64,000 nt of DNA, taken from Numida meleagris. Lineage: Eukaryota; Chordata; Aves; Galliformes; Numididae. Shown here in pieces: positions 23,830-35,100 of this stretch (the first letter of the stretch is position 1; each line of letters starts with the position of its first letter). Location of the stretch: NCBI RefSeq assembly GCF_002078875.1, contig NC_034438.1:13873101-13937100 (forward strand), given 5' to 3'. A program made the translations under genes and the position numbers. The notes beneath the pieces are model-generated. The model searched no databases, was not told where the DNA came from, and worked only from the letters and a program-made list of their open reading frames with translations.

Positions 23830-24900
23830 GGACAGGTGAGCCTTGGAGCCGGCCAGAACGGTTCCAAACTTGTTTTATTTTCACGCCGAGCGATCCACGC
23901 TGTTCACGTACGGCTCCTCGCAGCCAGGCCGCGGGGTTTTGCTTTTATTTTCCCCAGCGCCGCTCGGCACTGCGGAGCGCCGCAGCCGCTGGCGCCGGGC
24001 CCGAGCAGCGGTGACACCGCGCAGCGCTCTGCCCCAGGGGCGAGGGGCCGCGCCGCGAGCCGGTACCCGGCACCGGGACCCGCCACGTCCCCACAGCGCA
24101 ACAGATGAGCGCAGCAAATGTCCCACTGACCTCACCCCGCTCCTTCCAGCTGAGCCCTGTAACGGAACAGGGCCTCTCCACCCAGAAACGACCGCACATG
24201 ACGGGCACTACGGCCAGCGCAGAGAAAGCACGGAACACGCGCTCCCGCCCGCAGCCAGCGCCGCGGGGGGACGCGCCGCCCGGACCCGATCGCAGCCCTG
24301 AGTGCGTCCGTCCGGGCGCAGTGCAGACGCCGCGGCCTCAAGGTTACCGGGACCCAGCCGCGGGCAGGGGCCACCGCCAGGCGGAGGGAGCCGCGCCCGC
24401 CCGCCCGCTCCGCTCCGCTCCTCCCGTGGCCGGGCCGTGACCTGCAGCGCGGCGCCGCGCCCCGCTTTCCCCCGCCGAGCGCGCACCGCGGAGCCGCACG
24501 GCCCCGGTACCTACACGCTGCGGAAGCCCATGGCCGGCTGCCAGGACGGGCGCATGCGCGGCTCCTGTCAGCGGGAGATGTGCGCATGCGCGGAGCTCCG
24601 GCTGCGCGCTCCCTGCGATGGGCCGGAAGCGCGCCGCGCGGGCGCGGCGACGACACCTGGGAGCCGGCGTAAGGGCGGGGCTGCCCACGGCTTTCAGCCG
24701 GCGCCTCGGGAGTTCTCAGAACAGTGCCTGTTCTGCTCGGAAGGAGCAGGGCGGGCACACACCGCGTGCTGCGGCCGGAGCTGTAGGGGCGGCGCAGACC
24801 CACCCCGTGCGCGGGGCCGGGGATGCTCAGTGCCAGCCCGGGACCGCTCGCTGCGTACAGAGCTGCTGGAATGCTGGATTTATTGGGCTAGGACGCAGCT
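23830..24900 (-). promoter_or_regulatory. CpG-island promoter of HMGCS1
   Basis: About 1 kb of GC- and CpG-rich DNA upstream of the first coding exon. A noncoding first exon may end at 24511 (CGTGTAG|GTACCG on the minus strand), making intron 1 about 1.1 kb. Two NRF1-type palindromes GCGCATGCGC lie at 24550-24559 and 24582-24591, next to the expected start of transcription. Further upstream are a GGGCGGGG box (24673-24680), an SRE-like CACCCCGTG (24801-24809) and an inverted CCAAT box (24882-24886). Sterol control through SREBP plus Sp1 and NF-Y is known for this gene; the sites here are motif matches only. Confidence 0.7.
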
Positions 24901-25097
24901 AGAGAGCTGAATGGCTGCGGTTCGCAGGGACTACTGTCTCCAGTGCCTGCTCCCAGTACCCACCGCGGCGCAGGCAGTGGTGAGGAGCTGCGAACAAGGA
25001 GACACCGCAGACACGAGATCTGTGCTGCCTGGGTGAGGTCGGGCTGAGCCGTGTCCCCAGAGCACACAGGCTCCTCCTGGCTTCAGCGCTCCCTTTC

Positions 25098-25310
25098 AGA
25101 ATGGAACAGAACAGTTCAGCTGGAAGGGAGTTACTACTCAGACCGTTGTGTCCAGCTGCCTGACCACCTCAGGGCTCACCACAGGTCACTGCATGCCACT
25201 GAGGGCACTGCCCCAATGCCTCTTGAGCACTGATGGGCACCGGGCATCACCACCTGCCCAGGCAGCCTGTGCCAGGGTCTGTCCACCTCGTGGCACAGAG
25301 ATGGATCCCA
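25098..25310 (-). mobile_element. CR1 LINE 3' fragment, antisense
   Basis: On the + strand it starts with a GGAACAGAACAGTTCAGCTG-like stretch and TGGAAGGGAG. It then follows the reverse complement of the CR1 3' end (CTGCCTGACCACCTCAGGGC, then ATGCCTCTTGAGCACTGATG). It is diverged and 5'-truncated. Confidence 0.7.
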
Positions 25311-25908
25311 ACACCCAGCCTGAGCTCCCCAGCAGCTCTCTGCCAGTCCCATCCTGCCCTCGGTTCCCAGGGAGATCTTCACTGAAATTATGTTGACAGA
25401 GAAGGCGATAACAGCATGTAATGGACTATATATGTACAACAGAGGCTGTGAACCAGGCAGATGCACCTCAGAAATTCAATATACCAGTTTACATCACTGG
25501 TGAGGGCTGAAGAAAACACTGTCCCTATACTTGCCCTCTGCAGACATTAGAGACGAGAAGCAGCATTTAATCCCATATGCTTTCTGCAGTTCTCTCATCC
25601 AAAGGCTTTTTGCTGGAGAACTAAGCAGAGGCTGATCCTGTTGTGTCCTTACAGCAGCTCACCAAACACACCCAACGCAGCAACAGCCGGCTATCAGGAT
25701 GTACCACAATGTAAAAGCCTTGCTTTGTATGCTCACTCTGACCATGCAAGAAAGTGGGACACACGACATCTTCAGCAAGTCAGTGCTTTTGGGAAAGATG
25801 GTGTACTTGATCTATGACAAACAGCTTTTTGTCCTCACAGACAAACCTTACACAAAAGCTGAGCCACCAATGTTTACTGGAAGTTGAGAAGTACCTCAAA
25901 GAACCACT

Positions 25909-25929
25909 AAAAAAAAAAAAAAAAAAAAA
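25909..25929. repeat. Poly(A) run of 21
   Basis: A simple homopolymer directly seen in the sequence. No retrocopy was recognised upstream of it. Confidence 0.9.
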
Positions 25930-26169
25930 GGAATCTAAGATGCTTTAATATAGAGGAATAACAAGGCTGGTTTTGCATCCCATTAAGATTACATAGGGCG
26001 TGAGTAGCATGAAAAGCTACAACTTTCTGCTGGTGTACCCAGATGTAGAAATACATTTTCCCATTGCAGTTCGTGGTTTTCATTGTCTTTATTAGTAATA
26101 TTTTTTCTGTAATTTGGCGTTACCATTTCCTACCAGCTTTTTAAAAGGTAGGAACACTCGGCTGAAAGT

Positions 26170-27100
26170 TAGAAAACCAAAACGCAAGCCTGCTCCCTAC
26201 CAGCCCCGCACCTGGCAACCCCTCCTCCCCTTCATCCCCTCCGCCGCGGGCTCTGCCCCACTCGCGCTGCAACCGGCGTACAGAGCCTGCCCCAGCTACA
26301 CTGACCCCCGTCCGGCCCCGCTGCTCAGCGGCTCTCACCTGCACAGGGCGATGGCTCCGGCTCTGCTATCGCGGGGCGCTTTCACGCGCACACACACAAC
26401 GGAGGAGAAGCAGACACGGGCAGCCGGCACGCGGCGCCTTTAAACCGCCCCGCCGCCCGGGCTCCCGCCCGCGCCCTGAGAGGCAGCTCCTCCGACCAAT
26501 CACGAGTGCCGTCGCATAGGTCCCGCCCTCCAGCCGGCCCGCGGCTGTGGGAGAAGGCGGGGGGAATGGTGTGAGAAAGTGACGCGGCGTGGCCAGAGGG
26601 CAGCGCGCCAATGAGAACGCGGCAGAGGCAGCGGGCGCTCAATGGGAGCCGAGCGCAGCGCGCGGGCAGCCAATGGGAGCACGCTGCCGACCGCGGGTGA
26701 GAGTAGGACGGCTGCCGGTCCCCGACGAGGCGAGGAGCCTGTTGCCTGGCAACGGGGCGAGGCCCGCCAGGCCCGGCGAGAGCAGCTCGCCCGCTCCTGT
26801 CGCGTCGTGTCGTGTTTGTCAAGTGTGTCACCTGGGCCTGGCCGCGTGAGGTCGGAGTCGCAGGAAGGCCGCGGAGCTGGGTCTGGGGCCTGCCCCCCGC
26901 ACCCCGACCCGGTGAGCGTGGAGAGTGCCGAGCCTCCTCCGGGCCCTGAGGTGGCGGCTCACAGCTGGCTGATGCGCGGGGCCGGCCTGCGGGGCTGCTG
27001 GTCCTCGCCGTGGTTTACATCTGCCTCTCTCACTGCACAGGTTCCGGAGTGTCCCCGCAGGCCTCCTCCCTGCCGGCGCTGCGACTGCGCATGTTGCAAA
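26170..27100 (+). promoter_or_regulatory. Orphan CpG island with CCAAT boxes
   Basis: A GC- and CpG-rich block that is not attached to a gene I recognise. CCAAT boxes in the same orientation occur at 26496-26500, 26608-26612 and 26670-26674, typical of NF-Y promoters. To the right is a possible small intron, donor GGTGAGC at 26911-26917 and acceptor CACTGCACAG ending at 27040. Transcription to the right would then cross the small open frame at 27107-27223. It could serve a noncoding RNA, an alternative HMGCS1 start or an unlisted gene; the sequence alone does not decide. Confidence 0.55.
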
Positions 27101-27106
27101 CGGGAA

Positions 27107-27223
27107 ATGGCCGATAAAAATCGCATACAAATTTTAAAACCTGGATGCCCTGGTTGTAAAACACCACTTAAGCTGAAGGAGTTCACTCCCTTGGCAGCTG
27201 GTGATTGCTGCAGTCGAGCATAA
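27107..27223 (+). CDS. Possible 38-residue small ORF downstream of orphan CpG island
   Basis: The ATG at 27107 sits in a good Kozak context (GAAATGG). It opens a 38-codon frame starting MADKNRIQILKPGCPGCKTP and ending SRA, with two CxxC-like cysteines and a Lys-rich middle. I do not recognise the protein. It directly follows a plausible spliced acceptor at 27040 and the CpG island. It may be a short peptide, or a chance frame at the start of a noncoding RNA. Conservation of the frame in other birds would decide. Confidence 0.2.
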   Translation: MADKNRIQILKPGCPGCKTPLKLKEFTPLAAGDCCSRA

Positions 27224-30200
27224 GGCTCACCTCACACACAGGGCATCACCACAGCCGGTGATATTCACCATCACAGGGGCAGGTGAAAATAGTGCAAAAG
27301 GATGGGGAAAGATCTCATGGAGAGCCTTCGCACCTATCTTGTTTGTTTGATCAGTTTTGATCGTGTAACTGTTCTGTAATCATTGTGTAGAATCAGAGCT
27401 TTCTCACAAATCTTCATAGTGCAAGAATTGAGAAATACTACTGAGAAATGGAGAGTTTTGTTTGCGCTTGTTACTCTGCAGTCTTCTGACAAACTTACGT
27501 CAGTTGATGTACAAGCCAGTGCCATCTGCAAATCTGAAAGAACATGGTGACAAAATGCAAACTTGATAGGCCATGACATAATTGCATCATATAAACAAAC
27601 AGTACCTTACATGCCTGCAGACCAAACAGACTTCTTGTTAGAAAGTTCAGTGTTTTCTTGTTTGAAATGGGTTGCTAATGCCAGCCTGTCATGTACCTTC
27701 AGTGGCAGAATGTTTCCTCACATTATGGTACTTTGGAGCCATTCAGGAAGAGATGGAGCAAGCCATACTGTTGAATTGGCAGGATTGACAGACTGCAAGC
27801 CCACCTAGGGGCTCTGCAAACCCTTCCCCATCACCTTAGGTTAGCTGTCTGTGCAAGGCCAGCTCCAATACAGTATGCCCTTGTAACCCAGATGGGACTG
27901 CTAAGAGAAGAGGTGTGTGGCACGGAGCTGTGAGAAGCCTCCTCAGTCACCTTTCCCCTTACTCCAGAGCTGCTACATCCCCTACTGCTCCTGACCCCTT
28001 GGCTTGACTTCCCAGCTGGCCCTTAAACCTGCCTCACCACAGCAGACTCATCTGGAAATCTGGACCCCTGGCTGACCGGCCTGCTGCCACTGGCTCTGCC
28101 CTGCTCTTCTGCTTGGGTGCTGTCAGAGCATGCCCTTGCCAGCAAGGCCACTGTCCAGCTTGCCTCGTTGTCACACTCAGCTCCTGGCTCTTCTGCCCTT
28201 TCAGGGCAGCCTGTCCCTGCTGCTTCCTGACAGCTTAACTGTGTTTGCCTGTAAGCTTGTTGTTGCGTGGGGCTTTTTAAAACTATTTTTTATTTGATAA
28301 ATGTTATATATGCTTTCAAAATGGTAAAAGCTGAATAGTTTGGGTTTTTTTGAAATTGTTTTTGTGTGTTGTCAACAATTCTTTTCTATGGTGCAGGATT
28401 TTGAATGATTTTCCATCATCTTTTGTATTTACTTTCCACATTGTAGAAGATAGTATGACATAGATATGCACGACATCATTGCTATTGATCTAAAATAATG
28501 TACTTGCAAAAAAAAAAAAAAAAAACAACCACCTGAAGCCAACAGAATTGTAACCATGTTCTCCTACTGTGCCTGTAGAAAAGCACATTTCACGATTACA
28601 CCCTGCAAATGATAAAGGAAAAGGTAAAATTTAACAACCAGTTGCTAGATTTTCAGAATTTTAAAACAGAATCTAAAAATGTAATACAGTCCTACTTCTA
28701 AAAATAACTATTTTAGGTTAAATTCGGGATCCATGTCTAATCTATACTGGTAAAAGCAATGTATTTGTCTCCTAAGGATGTTTCTGGATTCAAGCGCAAA
28801 TTTAAATTTACATCAAGTTCAGATGACCTCCTCTTTGCAGACCGGTTTGATTACTAATTTAGTAGCCTTTAGTAGCATTTAATAGTCTAAGATTTACTAC
28901 TACTCCTAATTAATCAGTACAATTTCTTCTAAAATTGTTGTCAATAGCATAATTCTTTTTCTTCAGCTTTAAGGGCTTAAAATCTGATCATCTTGTCATT
29001 GGGTGTATGTATGGGAATTCTTATAAAACATTGCTGTTATCTCTTTACAAGAAAGGATCTGCTGTTGCAATGGAATTGACTACAATCATTTTATATGGAT
29101 TTCTCAAAGAGATTGCAGTAAGAATATTAAAGTTGTTGGTGCATGTTGTGCTAGATCTCTTAGGTAATTAATTATAGTCTTGTAACCAGTTTATGCTTGA
29201 GACATGTGATTGCCATCATTTGCACCCCCGCTTGTGAGAATGCAGGTCATTCTCCTTTTATGACTGAAGAAACAGTGATATTTTCAATAGAGACTGTAAT
29301 AGGGACTGCTTTTGGTATGTTCGGAGTAACACTGCAGAATGAATGCTGCACCTCATCATGGTAGCCACAGAACAGGAAACCTAACAAAGGAAGGGTCCAT
29401 TTACTAAAGATGCTATTACCGAAGAAACCTAGAATAACGCAGAAGAACCATGTAGCAGCAACATGCGAGGATGTTGGTAGGGAGAGGGTTCCTTTTCCTC
29501 CCATTCATCATTTGAGTCTATTTTGACTGGAGTTTGAAGCTGAGTCTCTTACCATTCGTCACTTATTCAGAAGTGGGATCTCCTAAGGAAGGAAGCATGT
29601 GTTCTCTCTGATGATTCTCCTCCTGGTTTTAAGTTACTGTATCAAATTTAGGGTTCTGGATTTGTGTCAATAGACCCAACAGCTTCTTTACTTCTGTTAC
29701 TTCTGGTAATTCTTAGGCAAGCATACCTGTGGTAGCTTTATTTTCTTAAGAGAGACAGCCTATTATGTTAGTTTAATAACTATTAAAATAAATGAAACAG
29801 CCAGATAACTAAAGATGTTTCTTAAAACTTGGCATCTCCAAGAATATTAAATGAATCATAAGCCCATTTTGAGTTGAATTCAATGGAAACTAGGCTTCTA
29901 AGTCATTAAAATACTCACTGCAGTTTTAAGAAGCAAATGGCTACATCTTTTGGTACCTAAACTCATTGAAAAGATAGCTTAAACCAGCATTTTTGGGAAG
30001 ACAAAGTCATGTGCCATAATGATATGTTCTGCAAAACACAACATTGAGATGACTTTACTGAAAAAAAAAATATATATCGATTTTATTTTGTTGCCAAGTA
30101 CAAAATAGCAAAGGTCAAAAATAACACTCAGGTACAGAGAGTGTGACATCACCTAAATGAAGGTTTGGTAACTGGAAGGTTCTTCTTTTTTGTATTTGTA

Positions 30201-31997
30201 TGTCAGGGTTCAGGGATAAATGAATCTGTACCAGAGAGTGGGTCTTTAAAGTGTTGTCTTGATATTTTATATATCAATGTTGTGAAAGAAGTTTTTACAT
30301 TGAATTATTAGTAGGAGTTATTCCTAATTCAATTTCAAAAAGAAGGCACAGGAGCCAAACCAAAATACACTTGTCAGTTTGGAGATGACTTCTATTTTCT
30401 CGTAATCTCTCAAGTTGATCTACAGTATCCAAGAGAATCTAGCATGAGATAACAAACACTCTGAAGAACTGAAAGATATAAAGAAAATTATCAAAGTCTG
30501 TCTTTTAAACTACCTCGATAAAGGCAAATAGTGTAATAGCATTTAAGCTGCAGATCTGAGTTTTAAAATGAATATCTCTGATAGAACAGGCATGGAAATT
30601 AGGGTACAGTCAATGTTTTACTCCATACTTAGGTAAATCCCACATGTACTAAAACCCCTGGTTGTGTTGATGGGAAGAGTATGAGGAGCTAAAACATCAT
30701 CATCATCCCTCCTGGAAATCTCAAGAGAGATTTCTCTACTCAAGAGAGAAGAATGAATGTAAAATTTGGAATCATTAGAACAGAAGGAAGAAAAGAAATT
30801 GACGAAATAGTGTAATACATTTCCAACAGTTTAGTATTCATGGCGCTCTGCTGACCTGGGCCCATTAGGTTTGGGTTCTAATACACATTTGCTGTATATA
30901 TATGACATGCATCTAGTGCAGCATCAGGGTGTAAATGAAATGGTTAAATCATGTGCCATTTCAGTTTGTATCAGCCAGGCCACCCCATTGTGCAGCACAA
31001 GGCAGTGGGGATGAAGAGCTCCTATGTTTGATCAGAACATTCTTACTCCTGGCAGCAGGGTGGAGCTGTGCCAGTACATAGTATCCCCTAGAAACTGGAA
31101 GAAGAGTTGCATCATCTCTGTTAGGACACTGTCGGCTCATCAGAGATTGTAATTATGCTTCTTGTTTTCTCTTATCTGTTTTGGAAGGAGATCCTTTCAT
31201 CAGATATGTGTCTGTGGGAGTATGCTATCCATTCTCTAGTGACCTTGCTACAGATGTTCATCTTTATTGTATTTAGAGAATTGATTAACGACTTCTTATA
31301 TCTACTGTCACCCAGCAAGCATTCTCCCATATTTGCAGGCATAAAATGAGAAAACAAATACTAGAAATGGCTCTGAGGAGGTAATTTATCAAATGCAGCA
31401 AAGGAGAGGGAAAAAAATGAACAGAAGAAACAGAGATCATCTTTACTCCATAGCTTTGGATGGTGTTTCCAGTGATTATAATGGCTGAAAGCAGTGAGTG
31501 TTTGGAGTAGGCAAAGGATATGTGTTTTTGGCCAACATGAAGTAGTGTCTGGAAAGGTATCTGTAAAACTACATACAAAAAAAATCAATAATTGAAAGGG
31601 TAGAAACAAATAGGCAACAGCACAAAGGTATTGCACACACACACAAAAAAAAAATGCCAGCAGGGACAAAAAGGAACTTAGACAAATGGAGCACTGAGAA
31701 GGAATATTGGCACGTTAAGTAAAAATCACAGGGAGGTAGCAACAAAAGCAGAGTTGCAGAGGGGAGAATGTAAGTATACCCATAGATCTAGGAGGTACAG
31801 CAGAGCACTTGCTAGAAGACATTTTCAGGAACACTATGGCATTTTGTTTGTAATCCGCCCAGCATTATTCTTGTGTACAGGTGATGGCGTCTATCTTGCA
31901 CATAGATATTTGAAAGGTCATTTTAATGGCATAATCATCCATCATTGATGCAGTTTGGTACCTTTTTTCGCAGTTCTGTGTGCCACAGGTACCTTCA
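27224..31997. other. Intergenic DNA and CCL28 3' region
   Basis: No coding exon is recognised. About 27.80-28.25 kb is CT- and GC-rich, then the DNA turns AT-rich, with an 18-base A run at 28508-28525. The right end must contain the CCL28 3' UTR, which runs leftwards from 31998. A reverse-complement poly(A) hexamer lies at 31263-31268, but its use is unproven. Confidence 0.6.
28508..28525. repeat. Poly(A) run of 18
   Basis: A simple homopolymer directly seen. An AATAAT hexamer lies a few bases upstream, but no retrocopy was recognised. Confidence 0.9.
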
Positions 31998-32172
31998 TCA
32001 TGGGGCTTGCTTCATGTTACTGTTTATTCTCTTTTTCTTCAATATTTTGGTTCTTCTCTGCTTCCTTCCATGATGTTTTTTTCTGGGGATCTTGTGTTTA
32101 TTCTTCTTCATCCATTTTTTAACTCTTTTAATCCGTGGGCTTACACAGAACTTCCTGCCTTCTATATGGAGG
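31998..32172 (-). CDS. CCL28: CCL28 coding exon 3 (terminal)
   Basis: Encodes LHIEGRKFCVSPRIKRVKKW and the basic tail ending MKQAP, with TGA at 32000-31998. The acceptor CTCTGGCAG ends at 32173. The first base completes the Ile codon begun in exon 2. Confidence 0.94.
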
Positions 32173-35100
32173 CTGCCAGAGCAAAAATCAATTGTCAGAG
32201 AAAAAATGTAAACAAAACAAAACAACAACAACAAAAACCTATCATATTTATCATTCAAATATGAAATCATCATTAAAATGCTTAATCATATATTACATCA
32301 ATTTGGTTTTGTCTGGTGTCAGATATGGTAAATGCTTGTATCTAAGGTTTCCATTATTATAGTATCTTCCAAAATGTAAAAAAAAAATGTTCCTACTTCA
32401 GTGGTTCTGAAGAGAACCACAGTGCAAGCCAGTACATTTCCATTGACAAAAAATAAGTAGAACACTTTAATACTACTTTTGTGATGATTATCCAGCAAAT
32501 GTCTAGAAATAAATATGTCCAGGATTTATTTCAAATTTTCAGTTCTACACAAACACTGTGACATTGTACTAGCAAAAAAAATAATTAATTAATTAATTAT
32601 AAATAGCTTATGTATAAACGTGATGTAATGAATTTAGTCAAAAATTGGTAAAATAAAATGGAGAATGAAAGTTCATAAGTTCTTCAGTTCTAAAAATAAA
32701 GCAAGTTTCAAAGTTATTGCAGGTATAGTAATAATACTGTTGAAATGGAAATTTAATTTTAGCAGTCTCGAGTTCAAATAGCACAAGGAAGGACAAATCT
32801 TAAATCACACACAATCTTATTTTTCATTAAATTTTTGCTATCCATCTAAGATTCTACTGGTTTTAATGATGCCTAATAGGTTTTAATTTCATAGAACTCC
32901 TTTCACAGTGAAGCACACAAAGCAGCTCTTACATAACAGCATGCAGATGACACAAGCCATCGTCTTTCTGGATTTCAAATCTCTCCACTCTTCGGAGAAT
33001 TCCTTTAGGAATTTCTTCTGAAATTCTTGTGCAACAGTTAAAGGCCTCAGGAAATAAAGCTAGGAAGTAATAACAAAGTTAGAAATGGCATAAATATGGA
33101 AGGACAACTCATAGCTTGACTTCACAGAATCACAGAATAGTTGATGTTGGAAGGGAGCTCTTGAGGTCATCTTCCCCAACGTCCCTACTCAAGCAGCAAC
33201 AACTAGAGCAGACTGCCCAGGACTGAACCCAGTTGAGGTTTGAGTATCCCCACAGGTGGAGACTTCATAGCTTCTCTGGAAACCTGTTCCAGTCTTTGAC
33301 TACCCTCATGGTAAAAAAATGTTTTCTTTTGTTCAGATTGAATTTCATGTGTTTTAAGTTGTAACTGTTGCCTTTTGTTTTGTCAGTAGCCCCTACTGGG
33401 AAAAACTTGGCTCCCTTGCCATCTTTCCCTCTTGTCAGGCATTTGTGGATGCTGATGAGATCCGCCTTTCAGAAATACTTTCCTGGATGATTTTTTTCCA
33501 TCACCTTCCCAGGAACTGAGGTGAGGTTGGCCAGCTTGTAATTCCTTGGATTGTCATTCTTGACCTTCTTGAAGATAGGGAAGACATTTCCTTTCTTTCG
33601 GTGTTCAAGAACTTCTCCTAGTCACCACAGCTGTTCAAAGATAACTGACAGTGGCCTTGCACTGTGATCAGCCAGCTCCCTCAGCACTCACCAGTGATAC
33701 AACCTGTCATTCCCCAAGACCTCACATCCATTTAAGTGGGCTCCCAAGCCTGATACTGCTCCACCAAAGACAAGTCTTCCATACTCCAGTTTCCCTCTGG
33801 TCTCAGGGGCCTGGATTTCTGAAGGCCAGATTCAATCATAAAAAATGGGGAGAAGTATCTTTGTCTTTTCCATGTCATTTAACATCTATAGCCCTGTCCT
33901 CATTCAGTAGCAGGTCCATGTTTTCCTTTCTCTTTATTTTGCTATTTAAGTACTTGTAGAATTCTTTCTTGTTGCTCTTTATAACCCTTGTTAGATTCAG
34001 ATCCAGGCCAGCACTGGCTTTTGGACCCTATTCTTGCATGATCAGACTGCAACTCTACTCTTGGTCACCTGCCCCTGCTTCCTCCCCTTGTACACTTCCT
34101 TTTTACAACTGAGTTCAGTTAGGAGCTCCATGCTCACCCTTATAGGCCTCTGCTTGGTTTTTGGTTCATTGGGACAGACCTTCTTTTAGCTTGGAGGAGG
34201 TGACTGTGGAAGCCAGCTGACCTCAACTATTTCTCTCTCTCAGATCATATTCTGTGGGATTCTTTCAAGCAGATCTCTGTAGAAGATGATATCTCTCCAG
34301 AAATCTAGGGTTATGGTCCTGCTTTTTGTCTCCTCCTCTCCTTCTAGGATTCTGAACCCTACCATCTCATGGTCTGCCTCCAGTTTTTCTGTCTTTGATG
34401 AGTTCTTCCTTCTTTGTAAATATCTGATACAGCTGAGTTCATTTCCTTGCTTGTTCCTTGGAAATTGTCATCAGTGCACTCAGATTACATTGATGTCTCA
34501 TAGATTGCTTGAGCACTTCTGTCTCGTCTTTCCAGCAGGAATCAGGGATGGTTAAAGTCCTCCATCTGGATAAGGGCCTGTGAAGCTGAGGCTTTTTCCA
34601 GTTGTTTGAAGAAGGCCTTGTCTACTTCTTGCTTACTGGGAGGTCTACAACAGGCATTCACTACAGTGTCACCCCTGTTGGCCTCCCACTAATCCTAACC
34701 ATAAGCTCTCTGATGGCTCATCACCCATCCTCAGACAGAGCTCTGTCTGCTGCTCTCTCACAGAAAGAGCAACTCCTCCTCCCCACCTTCTGGGAATGGA
34801 AGATCACTGACGTAAATGACACATGAAGTTTTCAGGAGTGTAACTTAAAAGTTCTGCCCTGTAAGGTTGAATCATCCCCATTATCTTTTGTCTTAGAAAT
34901 TATTAATGCTGTTGCTGTTTTTTCATTTATTTCCCCCCACCCCCCAGGGGATTGTGGGTTCATGACTGAATGTGTCTCTGATAGGGAGTAATCTGCAGAT
35001 TTTTTCCTGCTTGCTAAATACCACTGTTAAAAAAAAAAAAAAAAATTGAAGTCAGATCATAACTCAAGAATTTTTGGTGACAGATAGTAACATTTTGGTG

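Larger units (their letters stand above)
24901..26150. other. Spacer between the two CpG islands
   Basis: No gene is recognised. It holds one antisense CR1 fragment (about 25098-25310) and a 21-base A run (25909-25929). A 62-codon open frame at 25699-25887 shows no known motif and is probably chance. Confidence 0.6.

Noticed and set aside
24132..24910. Several long open frames on both strands of the HMGCS1 CpG island
   Set aside because: GC-rich DNA has few stop codons. The frames are low-complexity Arg/Pro/Ala/Gly and overlap on both strands, so they are not genes.
26382..27223. Long frames of 149 and 193 codons in the second CpG island
   Set aside because: Same GC-driven lack of stops. 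Only the last 38 codons, after the possible acceptor, are kept as a weak candidate.
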